DNA of 64,000 bases from Pichia kudriavzevii (Eukaryota; Ascomycota; Pichiomycetes; Pichiales; Pichiaceae): contig NC_042509.1 in assembly GCF_003054445.1 (NCBI RefSeq), forward strand, positions 806,001 through 870,000. The letters run 5' to 3'. How positions within the stretch are numbered: position 1 is the first letter of the stretch; every line of letters begins with the position of its first letter. Shown in pieces: positions 1 through 8,949 of this stretch. Made by a program: the position numbers and the translations under genes. The notes under the pieces were generated by a model. The model ran no database searches and had not been told where the DNA came from. It saw only the letters and a program-made list of their open reading frames with translations.

Positions 1-396
1 TTTGCTCATGTTAGGCAAAGAAAATGGTTAATACCATTTATGGGTGTTGTATCGATCACAGTTCTGTTGGTTTTTGTCAGATCTATTTACAGATTGGCGG
101 AATTATCTGAAGGTTGGTCTTCTGCTCCTGCGACTAAGGAAATATATTTCATGATATTAGAAGCGTTGATGATGTCGCTTGGTACTTGTATTATTTCGTT
201 CCTACCTCCTGGCTTAGCATATGGTAGAGAAGCACATCTTTACATTGATAAATCCCTCAAGCAAACATTCTCCTTCAAAAGAAACCCTGATGCAGATAAC
301 GAGTTTGGTAAAGAAGAAAAGAATGACGTCGGTAATATGTTTGACTGTTCTGATTCTGCCAACTCTTCATTCCACGACCAGCCTAGGTTTTTATAA
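1..396 (+). CDS. RTA1-family membrane protein, 3' end only
   Basis: The reading frame is open from the first base of the window and stops at 394-396, so only the last 131 residues are present. They contain hydrophobic segments and the RTA1-family signature RSIYRLAEL followed by a GW pair, an acidic membrane segment, and a PPGLAYG motif resembling the HPGxAFG found near the last helix of RTA1/RSB1 proteins. Members are seven-helix plasma-membrane or ER proteins linked to sphingoid-base export and resistance to lipid-active drugs. The C-terminal tail is hydrophilic and probably cytoplasmic. The N-terminal helices lie outside the window, so orthology to RSB1, RTA1, PUG1 or YLR046C cannot be decided. 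The first internal ATG, at 40, is not the start, because the conserved frame continues upstream. Confidence 0.75.
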   Translation, partial: FAHVRQRKWLIPFMGVVSITVLLVFVRSIYRLAELSEGWSSAPATKEIYFMILEALMMSLGTCIISFLPPGLAYGREAHLYIDKSLKQTFSFKRNPDADNEFGKEEKNDVGNMFDCSDSANSSFHDQPRFL

Positions 397-740
397 AGTC
401 GTAAACCCCGTTCGTCAGTTATGTTTTTTTATTACCGCTTATCAAACTTTATTATTTCACGTCAACGTTAGTTTAGAAAATCTCTTTATAATTTGAAGGA
501 ATTCACCTTATTATTCAAAAGAATGTAGCAAATAGAACTGTAGCTGGTATCGGGACCTGGGTAAAACGCTCACGCGTAGGGAGAGTGAAATATTATTCAT
601 CACATCTTATATTTTTTCTCAATGCTTGATTTCTTTCATATATATGTATGACCTTCCACTTCTAATTACAAGCCAGTGTTCTAACTGGTTGTTTTTCCCC
701 CATTTCACAGCCCCTTTTTTCAATAGATGAGACCTTAAAT
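397..740. other. Intergenic: RTA1-like 3' end to EXO5 promoter
   Basis: This AT-rich stretch has no supported gene. It presumably holds the terminator of the RTA1-like gene and the EXO5 promoter. An ACGCGT hexamer at 572-577 is listed separately. Confidence 0.6.
572..577 (+). promoter_or_regulatory. ACGCGT (MluI cell-cycle box) upstream of EXO5
   Basis: The exact palindrome ACGCGT lies 163 bp upstream of the EXO5 ATG. In S. cerevisiae this is the core of the MBF (Mbp1-Swi6) site that drives G1/S genes. Function here is inferred. A 6-mer is weak evidence alone, but the same box lies upstream of POL3 and DFR1. Confidence 0.35.
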
Positions 741-2795
741 ATGCTAAAAAAAAAGTTGCAAACTATCAAGGTGAGAATACCTGTTCCTCATAATATACAA
801 AATTTGAAGGCCAAAAGTGTTGAAGTATCAGAATACAAAAAAAGCCCACAACATTCAGACGCTGAAGTTATCAGACAAATAAAGAGGCTATGCCAAACAA
901 CTAATAATGAAAACAACAATAACATTGATATCGATCCTAAGATTCAAGCTAAAACTTTGAATCGTGATAAAAAGGAAGACCTATCGTATCAAATTGACGC
1001 GTTAGCTGATAGGTTGAATAACCTGAAACACTCAAAGTATCTCCCTCTTGAATTTACTACAACTGTAAAGGACAGCACCCCATACGACTATTTAGCCAAA
1101 GCAAGTATAGGTCAAGAGAAAAAGAGACTCTCGGTTACAAAAATAATACCCTATAGATACTGCGAGTTGAAATCAATGTATGAAGTTTATCTTGGGTTTG
1201 AGATGCACCGATCTGAGGCCATGAAACATGGTGTTGAAATACATCGCACAATGGAAATTAACGACCACCCACAAAGACCTATTTTGGTGGAATCTGCAAA
1301 TCAAGAAAGTAGGAGTTTAGTCGATGTTGATGCTGAGGAGCTACAACCTGCTGATAGATCAACACGTCAAACCAGAAAAAAGATGGTAGATCAAACACTA
1401 AAACGAATGTCCAGACTGAATAACCAAAATGTTGTCACTTTGCAAGATCCCGAGTTGAGTGATGATATCAGCGTTAAAAACCCCGAAACCTCATTTATTA
1501 AGGACGAGGGAAAATATAATCAAGAAAAAGACAGAGAATCATGGATTAATACTACACTCAAGGACGCAAAAACAAATGGGGAAAGAGGAGAAGCTGTAGA
1601 CAAAAATAGTATTTTTGCTGATATCGAAAAAGCACAGATGGTGGCAGGCACTTCGAGAAGAACAGATGAACTCAATTCGAAAATGACATTAATTACTGAA
1701 GCTATTGATAAAGGCTTCCAGATAATTCCGAAGATTCGACTGAAAGGCGAAAAAGAGCCATCGGGGTCAGATGCTTTCAAGTTGACACAAACTCTTATTA
1801 GATATCTTCAGTTGTTCCGAAAGGGAACATGCCACGAAGTGCTAGTGCATGGGTTTTATAACCCACATATTGAAGATTTAATAATACCATCAAACAAGAA
1901 GCAACTAATTGAAGATGATAAAATCACTATAAGCGGTGTAATTGATCAACTAAAGCTTCAGAGTGTACAAGAAGGTGCTTTTCCTCTGTTCCAGAAAGAA
2001 ATTAGTGAAAAATTGGAAGGTACCGAAACATTTGAACAATTGATAAAAACCATTGAGGACGTTACTAGGTCATGGGTCTCAGAACAAGATCCAATGATTG
2101 AATTAGTGATCAATGATGATAAAACTAGGATGTTCAATGCCAGACCAACACGAATAGTTCAACAACAGAATTTAGTTCAAGTTGGTATGTACGCCAAACT
2201 ATTGGGACTACTTACAAATAATGTTGATTTCACCTACCACTCATGGTTATGTAATATGAAGGATAGAGGGAATGAAGTTTTTGAACCATTATCTAATGAT
2301 GTTGTTTCCTTTTGCTCGATTTGCAGTGATTTATTATTTAACGATTTTCTAAGATTGAAGAATGGTGAAATGATCGATTATTCAGATATTGTGGACGGTC
2401 CTTATTCAGCATCTGGTATGACGAAGTTCATATATGAAAATACAACAGATGACACTAGTCTTGATATACTTGCTGGAGAATGGATCTATCCACCAACATT
2501 GGCACATATCACAGCGAGGTTATCACAAGTTCAGCTGTTGGTAAAACCCTTTTTTCACAAGAAAATCGAAGTTACTTACCTTTTTGCAGACCCCAAAAAT
2601 TCTGGCAAATTAAAGGTAATTGATGTTTCTCAAAGCCAATATGATGAAGAGTTCATCAATGAGCAAATACATTTAGGGATGGACCTATGGATGGGTAGGA
2701 GGGAACCGGCTGGCCCATTAATGCCACAAGCTTGCAAGAATTGCGAATTCAATCACAAGTGCCAAATACCCCTCAAAAGACAAGGCCTATTGTAG
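741..2795 (+). CDS. EXO5: Exonuclease V, mitochondrial
   Basis: This 684-residue protein matches the Exo5/Dem1 family of iron-sulfur 5' single-strand exonucleases, which act in mitochondrial DNA maintenance in yeast. The cluster ligands are visible: C141 in YRYCELK, then C665, C668 and C674 in a C-terminal CxxCxxxxxC. PD-(D/E)xK nuclease elements are D402 in SGVIDQL and D460/K461 in NDDKTR, followed by a QxxxY-type stretch (VQVGMYAKLL). The N-terminus is rich in Lys and free of acidic residues at first (MLKKKLQTIKVR), compatible with mitochondrial import. The protein is longer than S. cerevisiae Exo5 (585 aa) because of a charged, low-complexity insert at about residues 175-325. The 741 ATG is the first in frame. 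The family call is firm; localisation is inferred. Confidence 0.88.
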   Translation: MLKKKLQTIKVRIPVPHNIQNLKAKSVEVSEYKKSPQHSDAEVIRQIKRLCQTTNNENNNNIDIDPKIQAKTLNRDKKEDLSYQIDALADRLNNLKHSKYLPLEFTTTVKDSTPYDYLAKASIGQEKKRLSVTKIIPYRYCELKSMYEVYLGFEMHRSEAMKHGVEIHRTMEINDHPQRPILVESANQESRSLVDVDAEELQPADRSTRQTRKKMVDQTLKRMSRLNNQNVVTLQDPELSDDISVKNPETSFIKDEGKYNQEKDRESWINTTLKDAKTNGERGEAVDKNSIFADIEKAQMVAGTSRRTDELNSKMTLITEAIDKGFQIIPKIRLKGEKEPSGSDAFKLTQTLIRYLQLFRKGTCHEVLVHGFYNPHIEDLIIPSNKKQLIEDDKITISGVIDQLKLQSVQEGAFPLFQKEISEKLEGTETFEQLIKTIEDVTRSWVSEQDPMIELVINDDKTRMFNARPTRIVQQQNLVQVGMYAKLLGLLTNNVDFTYHSWLCNMKDRGNEVFEPLSNDVVSFCSICSDLLFNDFLRLKNGEMIDYSDIVDGPYSASGMTKFIYENTTDDTSLDILAGEWIYPPTLAHITARLSQVQLLVKPFFHKKIEVTYLFADPKNSGKLKVIDVSQSQYDEEFINEQIHLGMDLWMGRREPAGPLMPQACKNCEFNHKCQIPLKRQGLL

Positions 2796-3204
2796 CTCCA
2801 CATTTTACAAAAGTTTTACAGACAGTTAATTTCAAATGGTTCTAAGCGTAAATATATACAAAATTTTATACAAAATACTAAAATCATAAAGCCCCACTAT
2901 ATTTTAAATCTGGTGAAACAATGAAAAGTTTGGAACGAGCCTTTCATTGACAGATGAAAAATATAAACGTTGGGTAAACAATATGAAGTTGGAACATAGT
3001 AAAAGAGAAAATTTTGCATCAGAGAGAATCAAATGAAATTCGATATTTTTTTTTGGTTTTTGTAGTTATAAAGGCATCCCCCTCCCCTCTCTCTCTCTCT
3101 GGTTCTTCCCCAAGAAATAAAAAAAAGAAAAGAAAACAATAAGGCAATGTGTGAAAATCAATTTTTTTTATTTTATCAATTGTTTTTTTTGTTGATTAAT
3201 TGGA
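2796..3204. other. Convergent intergenic, EXO5 / GPI protein
   Basis: No gene is seen. The stretch is AT-rich with poly-A/T runs suited to two converging terminators, and a (CT)7 microsatellite lies at 3087-3100. Confidence 0.6.
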
Positions 3205-4788
3205 TTATAAGAACATCATCAAACCAATTACACCAAATAAGGCGCCGGATGTTGCCTTATTAGATGCTGCTACACCTTCGTAGACTTGAGAATCACCGGT
3301 TTGTACTGGAACAGTGACAGAGATTGAATCAGACGACGTGCCGGTTTGTTCTGGAATGGTGACAGAGGTTGAATCAAACACTGCACCTTCAGCGGATTGC
3401 GATTCACCTGTATGTGCTGGAACAGTCACAGAGGTCGAACCATAAGTGGCCGCGGTGGCTTCACCCGTCGCAGTCGCAACAGTAGTTTGTTGTGGAGCAT
3501 TGGTTTGTTCAACAGGAGCAGATGCACTAGTTGCTACCGCAGGTGATAAGCTAGACGATGATGTCTTACTCTTTGGAGTGATTTGAGTTAATGTAACCAC
3601 GGTAGTGAAAGTGGTATCATTCTCGCTACCAGTTAAGGTAGTTGCAACAACACCTTCGGATGCTTCACATACGGTGTTAATGACCGTAACTGTAGCACCA
3701 ATCGTGACTGTCTTTTCAAGAGAAACCATAGTCTTTGCGCTAGGAGTATCAACACCTGCTGGACAGAAAGTGGTATAAGAGGTGATAATATCGTTACTCT
3801 TAGTAACAACGACAGCGTCAAAACCATTTTGAGTTTGTTCGGTACATTTGTCGTCAGAGCAAGAAGTAATGGTTTTGACGGTAGTTGAACTGACATAAAT
3901 AGTGGAAGCTTCACCATTAGTGAGCTCAGAAGTAATTGCACCAGTAGTAGCACCGGTAGTAGCACCGGTAGTAGCTCCGGTAGTTTCACCAGTAGCTCCG
4001 GTAGTAGCTCCGGTAGTTTCACCAGTAGCTCCGGTAGTAGCTCCGGTAGTTTCACCAGTAGTAGCACCAGTAGTAGCACCGGTAGTAGCACCAGTAGTAG
4101 CACCAGTAGTTTCACCAGTAGTTTCACCAGTAGTAGCACCAGTAGTAGCACCAGTAGTAGCACCAGTAGTAGCTTGGGAGGATTCACTTGTTGATGCAAC
4201 AGAAGACGAGGAGATATATGCCGAATTCTTAATAGAGAATGACAAATTAAAAGTTAAGGTGTCCCTCTTTTGTAAGCCAGATGATGAAATTACATCTAAA
4301 GTGAGAACAAAATCAGCAATGAAAACTGGTTGGTTTGCTTCAGGGATACCAATAATGGTAATCTTTAGTAAAGGATCTTGCGTTCTACCGTCAAAAACCA
4401 AACCAGTATTTGATGTTTCATAAATTTGGCCTGGGTAAACAAAATCGCCAATGTCACCTGAATATAAAGTATAAGATTCTGGTGACACATCGAAACCAAC
4501 CGCTGAAGTTAACTCTAATTCCAAACCGGTTAAATTGTACAAGGACTGAGGAATGTAAACGGTGAATTCTGGAGCATCGTTTGAAACCAAGTCACCAACA
4601 ACGGTTGGAACAACGTACTTATTTGATGGCACACCAGTAAACTGAGGACCGTAAACAGAAACAATCGAAGTAGAAGAGATCGTTGTTGGCACACACGAAG
4701 ATGTTGAGTTATCGTATCTCTTGACAAATGCAGCTGACGCACTCGCAAGCGACAGGAAACCCGTCAGAAGAGTGTTGATTTTAACCAT
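3205..4788 (-). CDS. GPI-anchored, Thr-rich cell-wall protein (adhesin/mucin type)
   Basis: This is a 527-residue secreted protein. The start at 4788 gives a clean signal peptide (MVKINTLLTGFLSLASASA) ending near residue 20. An upstream in-frame ATG at 4962 would prepend a hydrophobic low-complexity leader and is less likely. An N-terminal globular region of about 180 residues is followed by a Ser run, a long block of near-perfect ATTG/ETTG repeats, and then two Cys-containing segments of the fungal wall-protein type (TITSCSDDKCTEQT, SYTTFCPAG). The C-terminus is a hydrophobic GPI-attachment tail (SGALFGVIGLMMFL) after a small-residue stretch. Such proteins are O-mannosylated and cross-linked to beta-1,6-glucan, where they act as structural mannoproteins or adhesins. 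I do not recognise a specific orthologue. Confidence 0.8.
   Translation of the reverse strand: MVKINTLLTGFLSLASASAAFVKRYDNSTSSCVPTTISSTSIVSVYGPQFTGVPSNKYVVPTVVGDLVSNDAPEFTVYIPQSLYNLTGLELELTSAVGFDVSPESYTLYSGDIGDFVYPGQIYETSNTGLVFDGRTQDPLLKITIIGIPEANQPVFIADFVLTLDVISSSGLQKRDTLTFNLSFSIKNSAYISSSSVASTSESSQATTGATTGATTGATTGETTGETTGATTGATTGATTGATTGETTGATTGATGETTGATTGATGETTGATTGATTGATTGAITSELTNGEASTIYVSSTTVKTITSCSDDKCTEQTQNGFDAVVVTKSNDIITSYTTFCPAGVDTPSAKTMVSLEKTVTIGATVTVINTVCEASEGVVATTLTGSENDTTFTTVVTLTQITPKSKTSSSSLSPAVATSASAPVEQTNAPQQTTVATATGEATAATYGSTSVTVPAHTGESQSAEGAVFDSTSVTIPEQTGTSSDSISVTVPVQTGDSQVYEGVAASNKATSGALFGVIGLMMFL
3930..4172 (-). repeat. Coding minisatellite (TTGA/TTGE repeats) in GPI protein
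   Basis: The stretch is an array of 12-bp and shorter variants encoding A-T-T-G or E-T-T-G on the minus strand. Runs of identical units show recent expansion. Threonine density suits O-mannosylation. The array length is expected to vary between strains, as in FLO and HWP-type genes. Confidence 0.85.
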
Positions 4789-5805
4789 TTCTAAAAACTG
4801 ATTGGGGAAGAGAGATTGAGGAGGGTTGGGTGTTGAAAGAAATAAAAATTCAAAAGAACAAGAAGAGAAAAGATAAAAAGAGGAAAAGAAAGAGGTTAAA
4901 AGGATAGGAACAAACAGAGGGAAAGGAAAGGAAAGCAACAAGATGGGAGAGCCCATTCCCACACATGGCCACAGTTGCGATGATCATTAGGAAAGGAAAA
5001 GAACGCTTTTATACTTCCCTCAAGGTTATAACGCTTGATTTCAAAAACGAGCACGAGTGTGCAGGTATATTGCCTATTTGGGAAGTATCCAGCCACTTTT
5101 AATTAAAGTTTCTATTGTTTTCATGTTGATTTCACCTCGGGCTTTATAGTTGCTACTTTGATGCTGCAGAGATTTCGCAACAAATCTCAAGTTTTTGGCT
5201 CCTCTAATTTTACTGGCGTTCAATTCGCCACTAACTCCACATCAATAAACAAACAAAACAACTAAAAACGGCGCATCCTAATAAAACAATTTCGTCTTGG
5301 CGCATCCTGTAGATTCTTTTTGTATACTTGGCCATACAGTTGAAACTGTAGCAATCTACTAACAGTTCTCTGTCTAGTACAGAAAGCACTGCCGTAGAGT
5401 ATGCATATTTATCAAACTTGGTTGTTTCGGTGGCGGGCACTCATGTTAGAAGCGATCCTTACTGTTTTTAATTTGCATGAATACGGGAGTTTTCCTAGGG
5501 TTCTTTCTGTCGCGTGAATTAATGAGGAATATTCTACTCTTAGATATTCTCCAGAAAAAAAAATAAGGCATCTTTCCAAATAGTAATATGCTATGTCTAT
5601 GCAATAATTGTGATGCTCTACAAGACGTGCAAATAAACAACACGCAGAAAAAGAAACGCCAAATTTTACATATAAAACTACTAGATTATATTTTCATATC
5701 CTGTGTTTTCTATTCTGTATTATATTATTTGCTTTTTTTTTATATAATCGATTCTTTTTGTTCGTGACTATCTAAAGCTGGGGAATAATGGTAGCACACT
5801 TTGAA
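4789..5805. other. Upstream region of GPI protein gene and 3' flank of GCD1
   Basis: About 1 kb carries no supported gene. The part next to 4788 is purine-rich on the plus strand (a CT-rich leader for the minus-strand gene). Short minus-strand ORFs at 5231-5440 and 5446-5643 have no recognisable domain. A long promoter is usual for regulated wall-protein genes. Confidence 0.55.
5006..5013 (-). promoter_or_regulatory. TATA box for the GPI-protein gene
   Basis: On the minus strand this reads TATAAAAG, a consensus TATA element, 218 bp upstream of the chosen ATG. The position suits a leader of roughly 100-180 nt. Function is inferred from position only. Confidence 0.45.
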
Positions 5806-7170
5806 CTAACGAGCAAAAATATCATCTTCATATTCTTCCTCTTCAAAGCCTTCATCATCATACTCACTAACTCCTCCCTCACTTCCGGACTCATCAGTGG
5901 TTTCATCTTCACTACCTTCATAGAAAACACCACCATCACTCAACTCGTCAAGGTTCAGATTCTTCAAAGTTTCACCTTTCAGGTTGACGTTTTTACCAAC
6001 AGTATATGAACCTTCAACATTACAATTAACAAGCTTGCCTCTGTATTCAATCTTGACATTTTTACCGATAATACAGTTCTCCAACTGTACTTCATCCTCA
6101 ATTGTCACGCCATCAAGAATAACACTTGCACTAATACGACATTTCTTACCAATCTTGACATCTTTACCAATAACACTTCTTTTGACTGTTGTACGTTCTC
6201 CAATTTCCGCATCCTCTTCAACCAAACAATCCACACCAATATTTGCACTACCTTTGGTAGCATTGGTTCTGTTGCCTGATTTCGCAAATTCTTTCAAATA
6301 ATGTCTATTGACTTCCATATAGACTGGTAAATTGTTAACACGTACAAAAAAGGCGTTTCTTGGTAATGCAAACATACCTATAGTTGATTTTCCACTAGAG
6401 TGTTTCCAACTGTTTCTTGCTAAGTCTCTTTTGACCTTGTTGATACTTCTGCTTGTTTCTATATCCTCGTTGTTTTTATTTGTCGTTCTACATTTACCAT
6501 TCATGAAGAAAATAAAGGAATCTAGGAGTTTCGTTGAAATCGATGTTGTTGGATATCTCCATAATAACTGTGTTCGGATTTTGAGAAATTTGTCAATTGT
6601 GACGAAATCTTTGGAATACATGTCCAACAAGACACTATTACCATTTTCTTGGTTCGAATAAACTGTATAGTTGCTCTTCAAAACCTTTTTATCGATATTT
6701 TCCAAACAGTTGTAATAGAAAACACTCAATCCCATATTTTCATCGCTGTTACCTCGATAGACCTCAATGAAAACCTGAGGAGGAACATCGGTGATAAAAT
6801 CACAAGGAAGAATAATATAGTTCTCTTCCTCATATTCATCTTCCTCTTTAACTGGGAAAATATCATTCAGAATAGCACCTGTGGATTTTAATTCAGAAGT
6901 GAATAACTTCACAGGACTTGAATTTCGAAGTTCCAAATTTCTCTTTGAATTGTACGCCGTAATCACCTCAGCAATCATTTTCTCATTCTTCATGTCTGTG
7001 ACCAAATTGACACTTTTGAAAGGCGCTTGATCACACCATTCCAGAACATATTCAATCAACGGCTTATTAGCAACAGGCAATAATGCCTTTGGAATCCTTG
7101 ACTCTCCTGGACTGGTTAAGGGAACTAAATTTTGACCATCACCGCAAAATATAACTGCATTAAACTCCAT
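5806..7170 (-). CDS. GCD1: Translation initiation factor eIF2B, gamma subunit
   Basis: This 454-residue protein matches Gcd1. With Gcd6 it forms the catalytic arm of eIF2B, the guanine-nucleotide exchange factor for eIF2 and target of general amino-acid control. The N-terminal nucleotidyltransferase-like domain shows FCGDGQNLVPLT and RIPKALLPVANKPLIEYVLEW. The middle has ILPCDFITDVPPQV, as in yeast Gcd1. The C-terminal third (about 300-400) is a left-handed beta-helix of hexapeptide repeats (IGKDVKIG, LENCIIGKNVKI, LVNCNVEGSYTVG). The tail is highly acidic (DEGFEEEEYEDD), as in S. cerevisiae Gcd1. It is shorter than that 578-aa protein because internal insertions are missing. It is divergent from RPT4. 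Confidence 0.93.
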   Translation of the reverse strand: MEFNAVIFCGDGQNLVPLTSPGESRIPKALLPVANKPLIEYVLEWCDQAPFKSVNLVTDMKNEKMIAEVITAYNSKRNLELRNSSPVKLFTSELKSTGAILNDIFPVKEEDEYEEENYIILPCDFITDVPPQVFIEVYRGNSDENMGLSVFYYNCLENIDKKVLKSNYTVYSNQENGNSVLLDMYSKDFVTIDKFLKIRTQLLWRYPTTSISTKLLDSFIFFMNGKCRTTNKNNEDIETSRSINKVKRDLARNSWKHSSGKSTIGMFALPRNAFFVRVNNLPVYMEVNRHYLKEFAKSGNRTNATKGSANIGVDCLVEEDAEIGERTTVKRSVIGKDVKIGKKCRISASVILDGVTIEDEVQLENCIIGKNVKIEYRGKLVNCNVEGSYTVGKNVNLKGETLKNLNLDELSDGGVFYEGSEDETTDESGSEGGVSEYDDEGFEEEEYEDDIFAR

Positions 7171-7380
7171 TGTTATTCTTCTTTTGATAACTGTTTTGTG
7201 TCTATATCTTCAGCTCATCTTTCAATTAGGAAAAAAACATTAAAACCATTATATTTTGTGTCTACGAGTAAGTCCTCGAAAAAAAAAAAAAAAATATTCG
7301 CACGACATAGAGGAATAAAAAAAAAACAGTCTCAATCTGGAAGACCACCAATCTCTTCAATATTTGTCATTCCTAGACAC

Positions 7381-7389
7381 GGTGGCGAA
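7381..7389 (+). promoter_or_regulatory. PACE-like site (Rpn4) upstream of RPT4
   Basis: GGTGGCGAA differs by one base from the proteasome-associated control element GGTGGCAAA bound by Rpn4. It lies 56 bp upstream of the RPT4 ATG. This is close for a transcription-factor site, so it could lie in the leader. Regulation by Rpn4 is inferred. Confidence 0.4.
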
Positions 7390-7444
7390 TATAAAATCAA
7401 ATTTATCTGTTATTCATCAACGAAGAGACCAAGACATCTACAAA

Positions 7445-8788
7445 ATGAGTGAAGAAAACGATCCTCTTTTAGCTGCTTTGAATGATGATCAATCCAATGA
7501 TCAAAACGAACAGACGCAGTCACAATCGCAAAGCAACGGTGAGACTCCTCGGCTAGATGCCGATGGAGACACCGAAATACCCAATGCAACCGTGGAAAAT
7601 GTAGAAGATATAGATCCGGCTGAGAAGGAGAGACATGATGCATTGACTGCTTTGAAAAACAAGCTAATCGAACATTTACACTATGAGACCAAATTAAAGG
7701 AGATGCGTAAAAGCTTGATTGATTTAGATAAAGAATACAACAAAACTGAAGATGATATAAAGGCGTTACAATCTATTGGTCAAATAATTGGTGAAGTTTT
7801 GAAGCAATTAGATAATGATAGATATATTGTCAAAGCATCTTCAGGTCCTCGTTATATTGTTGGATGTCGTACAACCCTTAATAAAGAAAAGTTAGTTAAG
7901 GGTGTTAGGGTGTCATTGGATATGACTACATTGACAATAATGCGTATATTGCCACGTGAGGTAGATCCATCTGTTTATAACATGACAACTTTTGAACCTG
8001 GTGAGATTTCATTTACCGGTATTGGTGGTTTAAACGAACAGGTTAGAGAATTAAGAGAAGTTATTGAATTACCGTTGAAAAACCCTGAATTATTCCAAAG
8101 AGTCGGTATCAAGCAACCTAAGGGGGTGCTACTATATGGTCCTCCGGGTACTGGTAAGACTTTATTAGCAAAGGCAGCTGCTGCCACTATTGGTGCGAAC
8201 TTCATATTCTCACCTGCAAGTGCTATTGTTGATAAATATATTGGTGAATCGGCCAGATTAGTGAGAGAAATGTTTAGCTATGCAAAGGAACACGAACCTT
8301 GTATTATTTTCATGGATGAAGTTGATGCTATTGGTGGTAGAAGATTTAGTGAAGGTACATCTGCTGATCGTGAAATTCAAAGGACTCTTATGGAATTGTT
8401 GAATCAAATGGATGGATTTGATTCTCTAGGACAGACCAAGATTATCATGGCAACCAATAGGCCAGATACTTTAGATCCAGCTTTGCTAAGACCGGGTAGA
8501 TTAGATAGAAAAATTGAAATTCCATTGCCTAACGAAGCAGGTCGTTTGGAGATTTTCAAGATTCATATTGCCAAAGTCCAAAAACGAGGAGATATTGATT
8601 TTGAGCCATTAGTCAAGATGAGTGATGGTTTCAATGGTGCCGATATCAGAAATGTCATAACCGAAGCCGGATTTTTTGCAATCAGAGAGGATAGAGACTA
8701 TATTATTCAGGGTGATTTGATGAAGGCAGTAAGAAAGATGGTCGAAAATAAAAAACTTGAAGGTAAACTGGATTACCAAAAGTTATAG
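7445..8788 (+). CDS. RPT4: 26S proteasome regulatory ATPase Rpt4
   Basis: This 447-residue AAA ATPase is a subunit of the 19S base, which unfolds ubiquitinated substrates and threads them into the 20S core. It is nearly collinear with S. cerevisiae Rpt4 (437 aa). The start at 7445 gives [12 protein letters not shown], matching that family's N-terminus; an in-frame ATG at 7364 is rejected. An acidic/Gln-rich N-terminus precedes a coiled coil (about 60-110) and the OB domain. Walker A is GPPGTGKT (232-239) and Walker B is [10 protein letters not shown] (D291, E292). The second region of homology ends in [14 protein letters not shown]. The C-terminus is DYQKL, without an HbYX motif, as expected for Rpt4. 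Confidence 0.95.
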   Translation: MSEENDPLLAALNDDQSNDQNEQTQSQSQSNGETPRLDADGDTEIPNATVENVEDIDPAEKERHDALTALKNKLIEHLHYETKLKEMRKSLIDLDKEYNKTEDDIKALQSIGQIIGEVLKQLDNDRYIVKASSGPRYIVGCRTTLNKEKLVKGVRVSLDMTTLTIMRILPREVDPSVYNMTTFEPGEISFTGIGGLNEQVRELREVIELPLKNPELFQRVGIKQPKGVLLYGPPGTGKTLLAKAAAATIGANFIFSPASAIVDKYIGESARLVREMFSYAKEHEPCIIFMDEVDAIGGRRFSEGTSADREIQRTLMELLNQMDGFDSLGQTKIIMATNRPDTLDPALLRPGRLDRKIEIPLPNEAGRLEIFKIHIAKVQKRGDIDFEPLVKMSDGFNGADIRNVITEAGFFAIREDRDYIIQGDLMKAVRKMVENKKLEGKLDYQKL

Positions 8789-8949
8789 TGATATTTGTGT
8801 GTAAAAATGTAAGCCATTTTTTTTTTCTTTAAAGGAAATGATACGGTAACGATGGATTTGGTTTACTTATATTCGTCTAACTTTATAGGAATTTAAGATG
8901 GAGGTTTATATACAGATACAAAAGACAATCGAATTATTGAGTTATACAT

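Noticed and set aside
3902-4423. Plus-strand ORF of 173 codons rich in VAPVVAPVV
   Set aside because: It is the antisense of the TTGA/TTGE repeat of the GPI protein; regular repeats keep several frames open.
5231-5643. Two minus-strand ORFs (69 and 65 codons) upstream of the GPI gene, one with a hydrophobic end
   Set aside because: There is no recognisable domain, they are in a promoter region, and such lengths are expected by chance in AT-rich DNA.
7901-7913. GGTGT-TAG-GGTGT, a second two-half-site Rap1-like match
   Set aside because: It is inside conserved RPT4 coding sequence (GVRVS), so it is explained by codons; it is noted as a reminder that such matches arise by chance.
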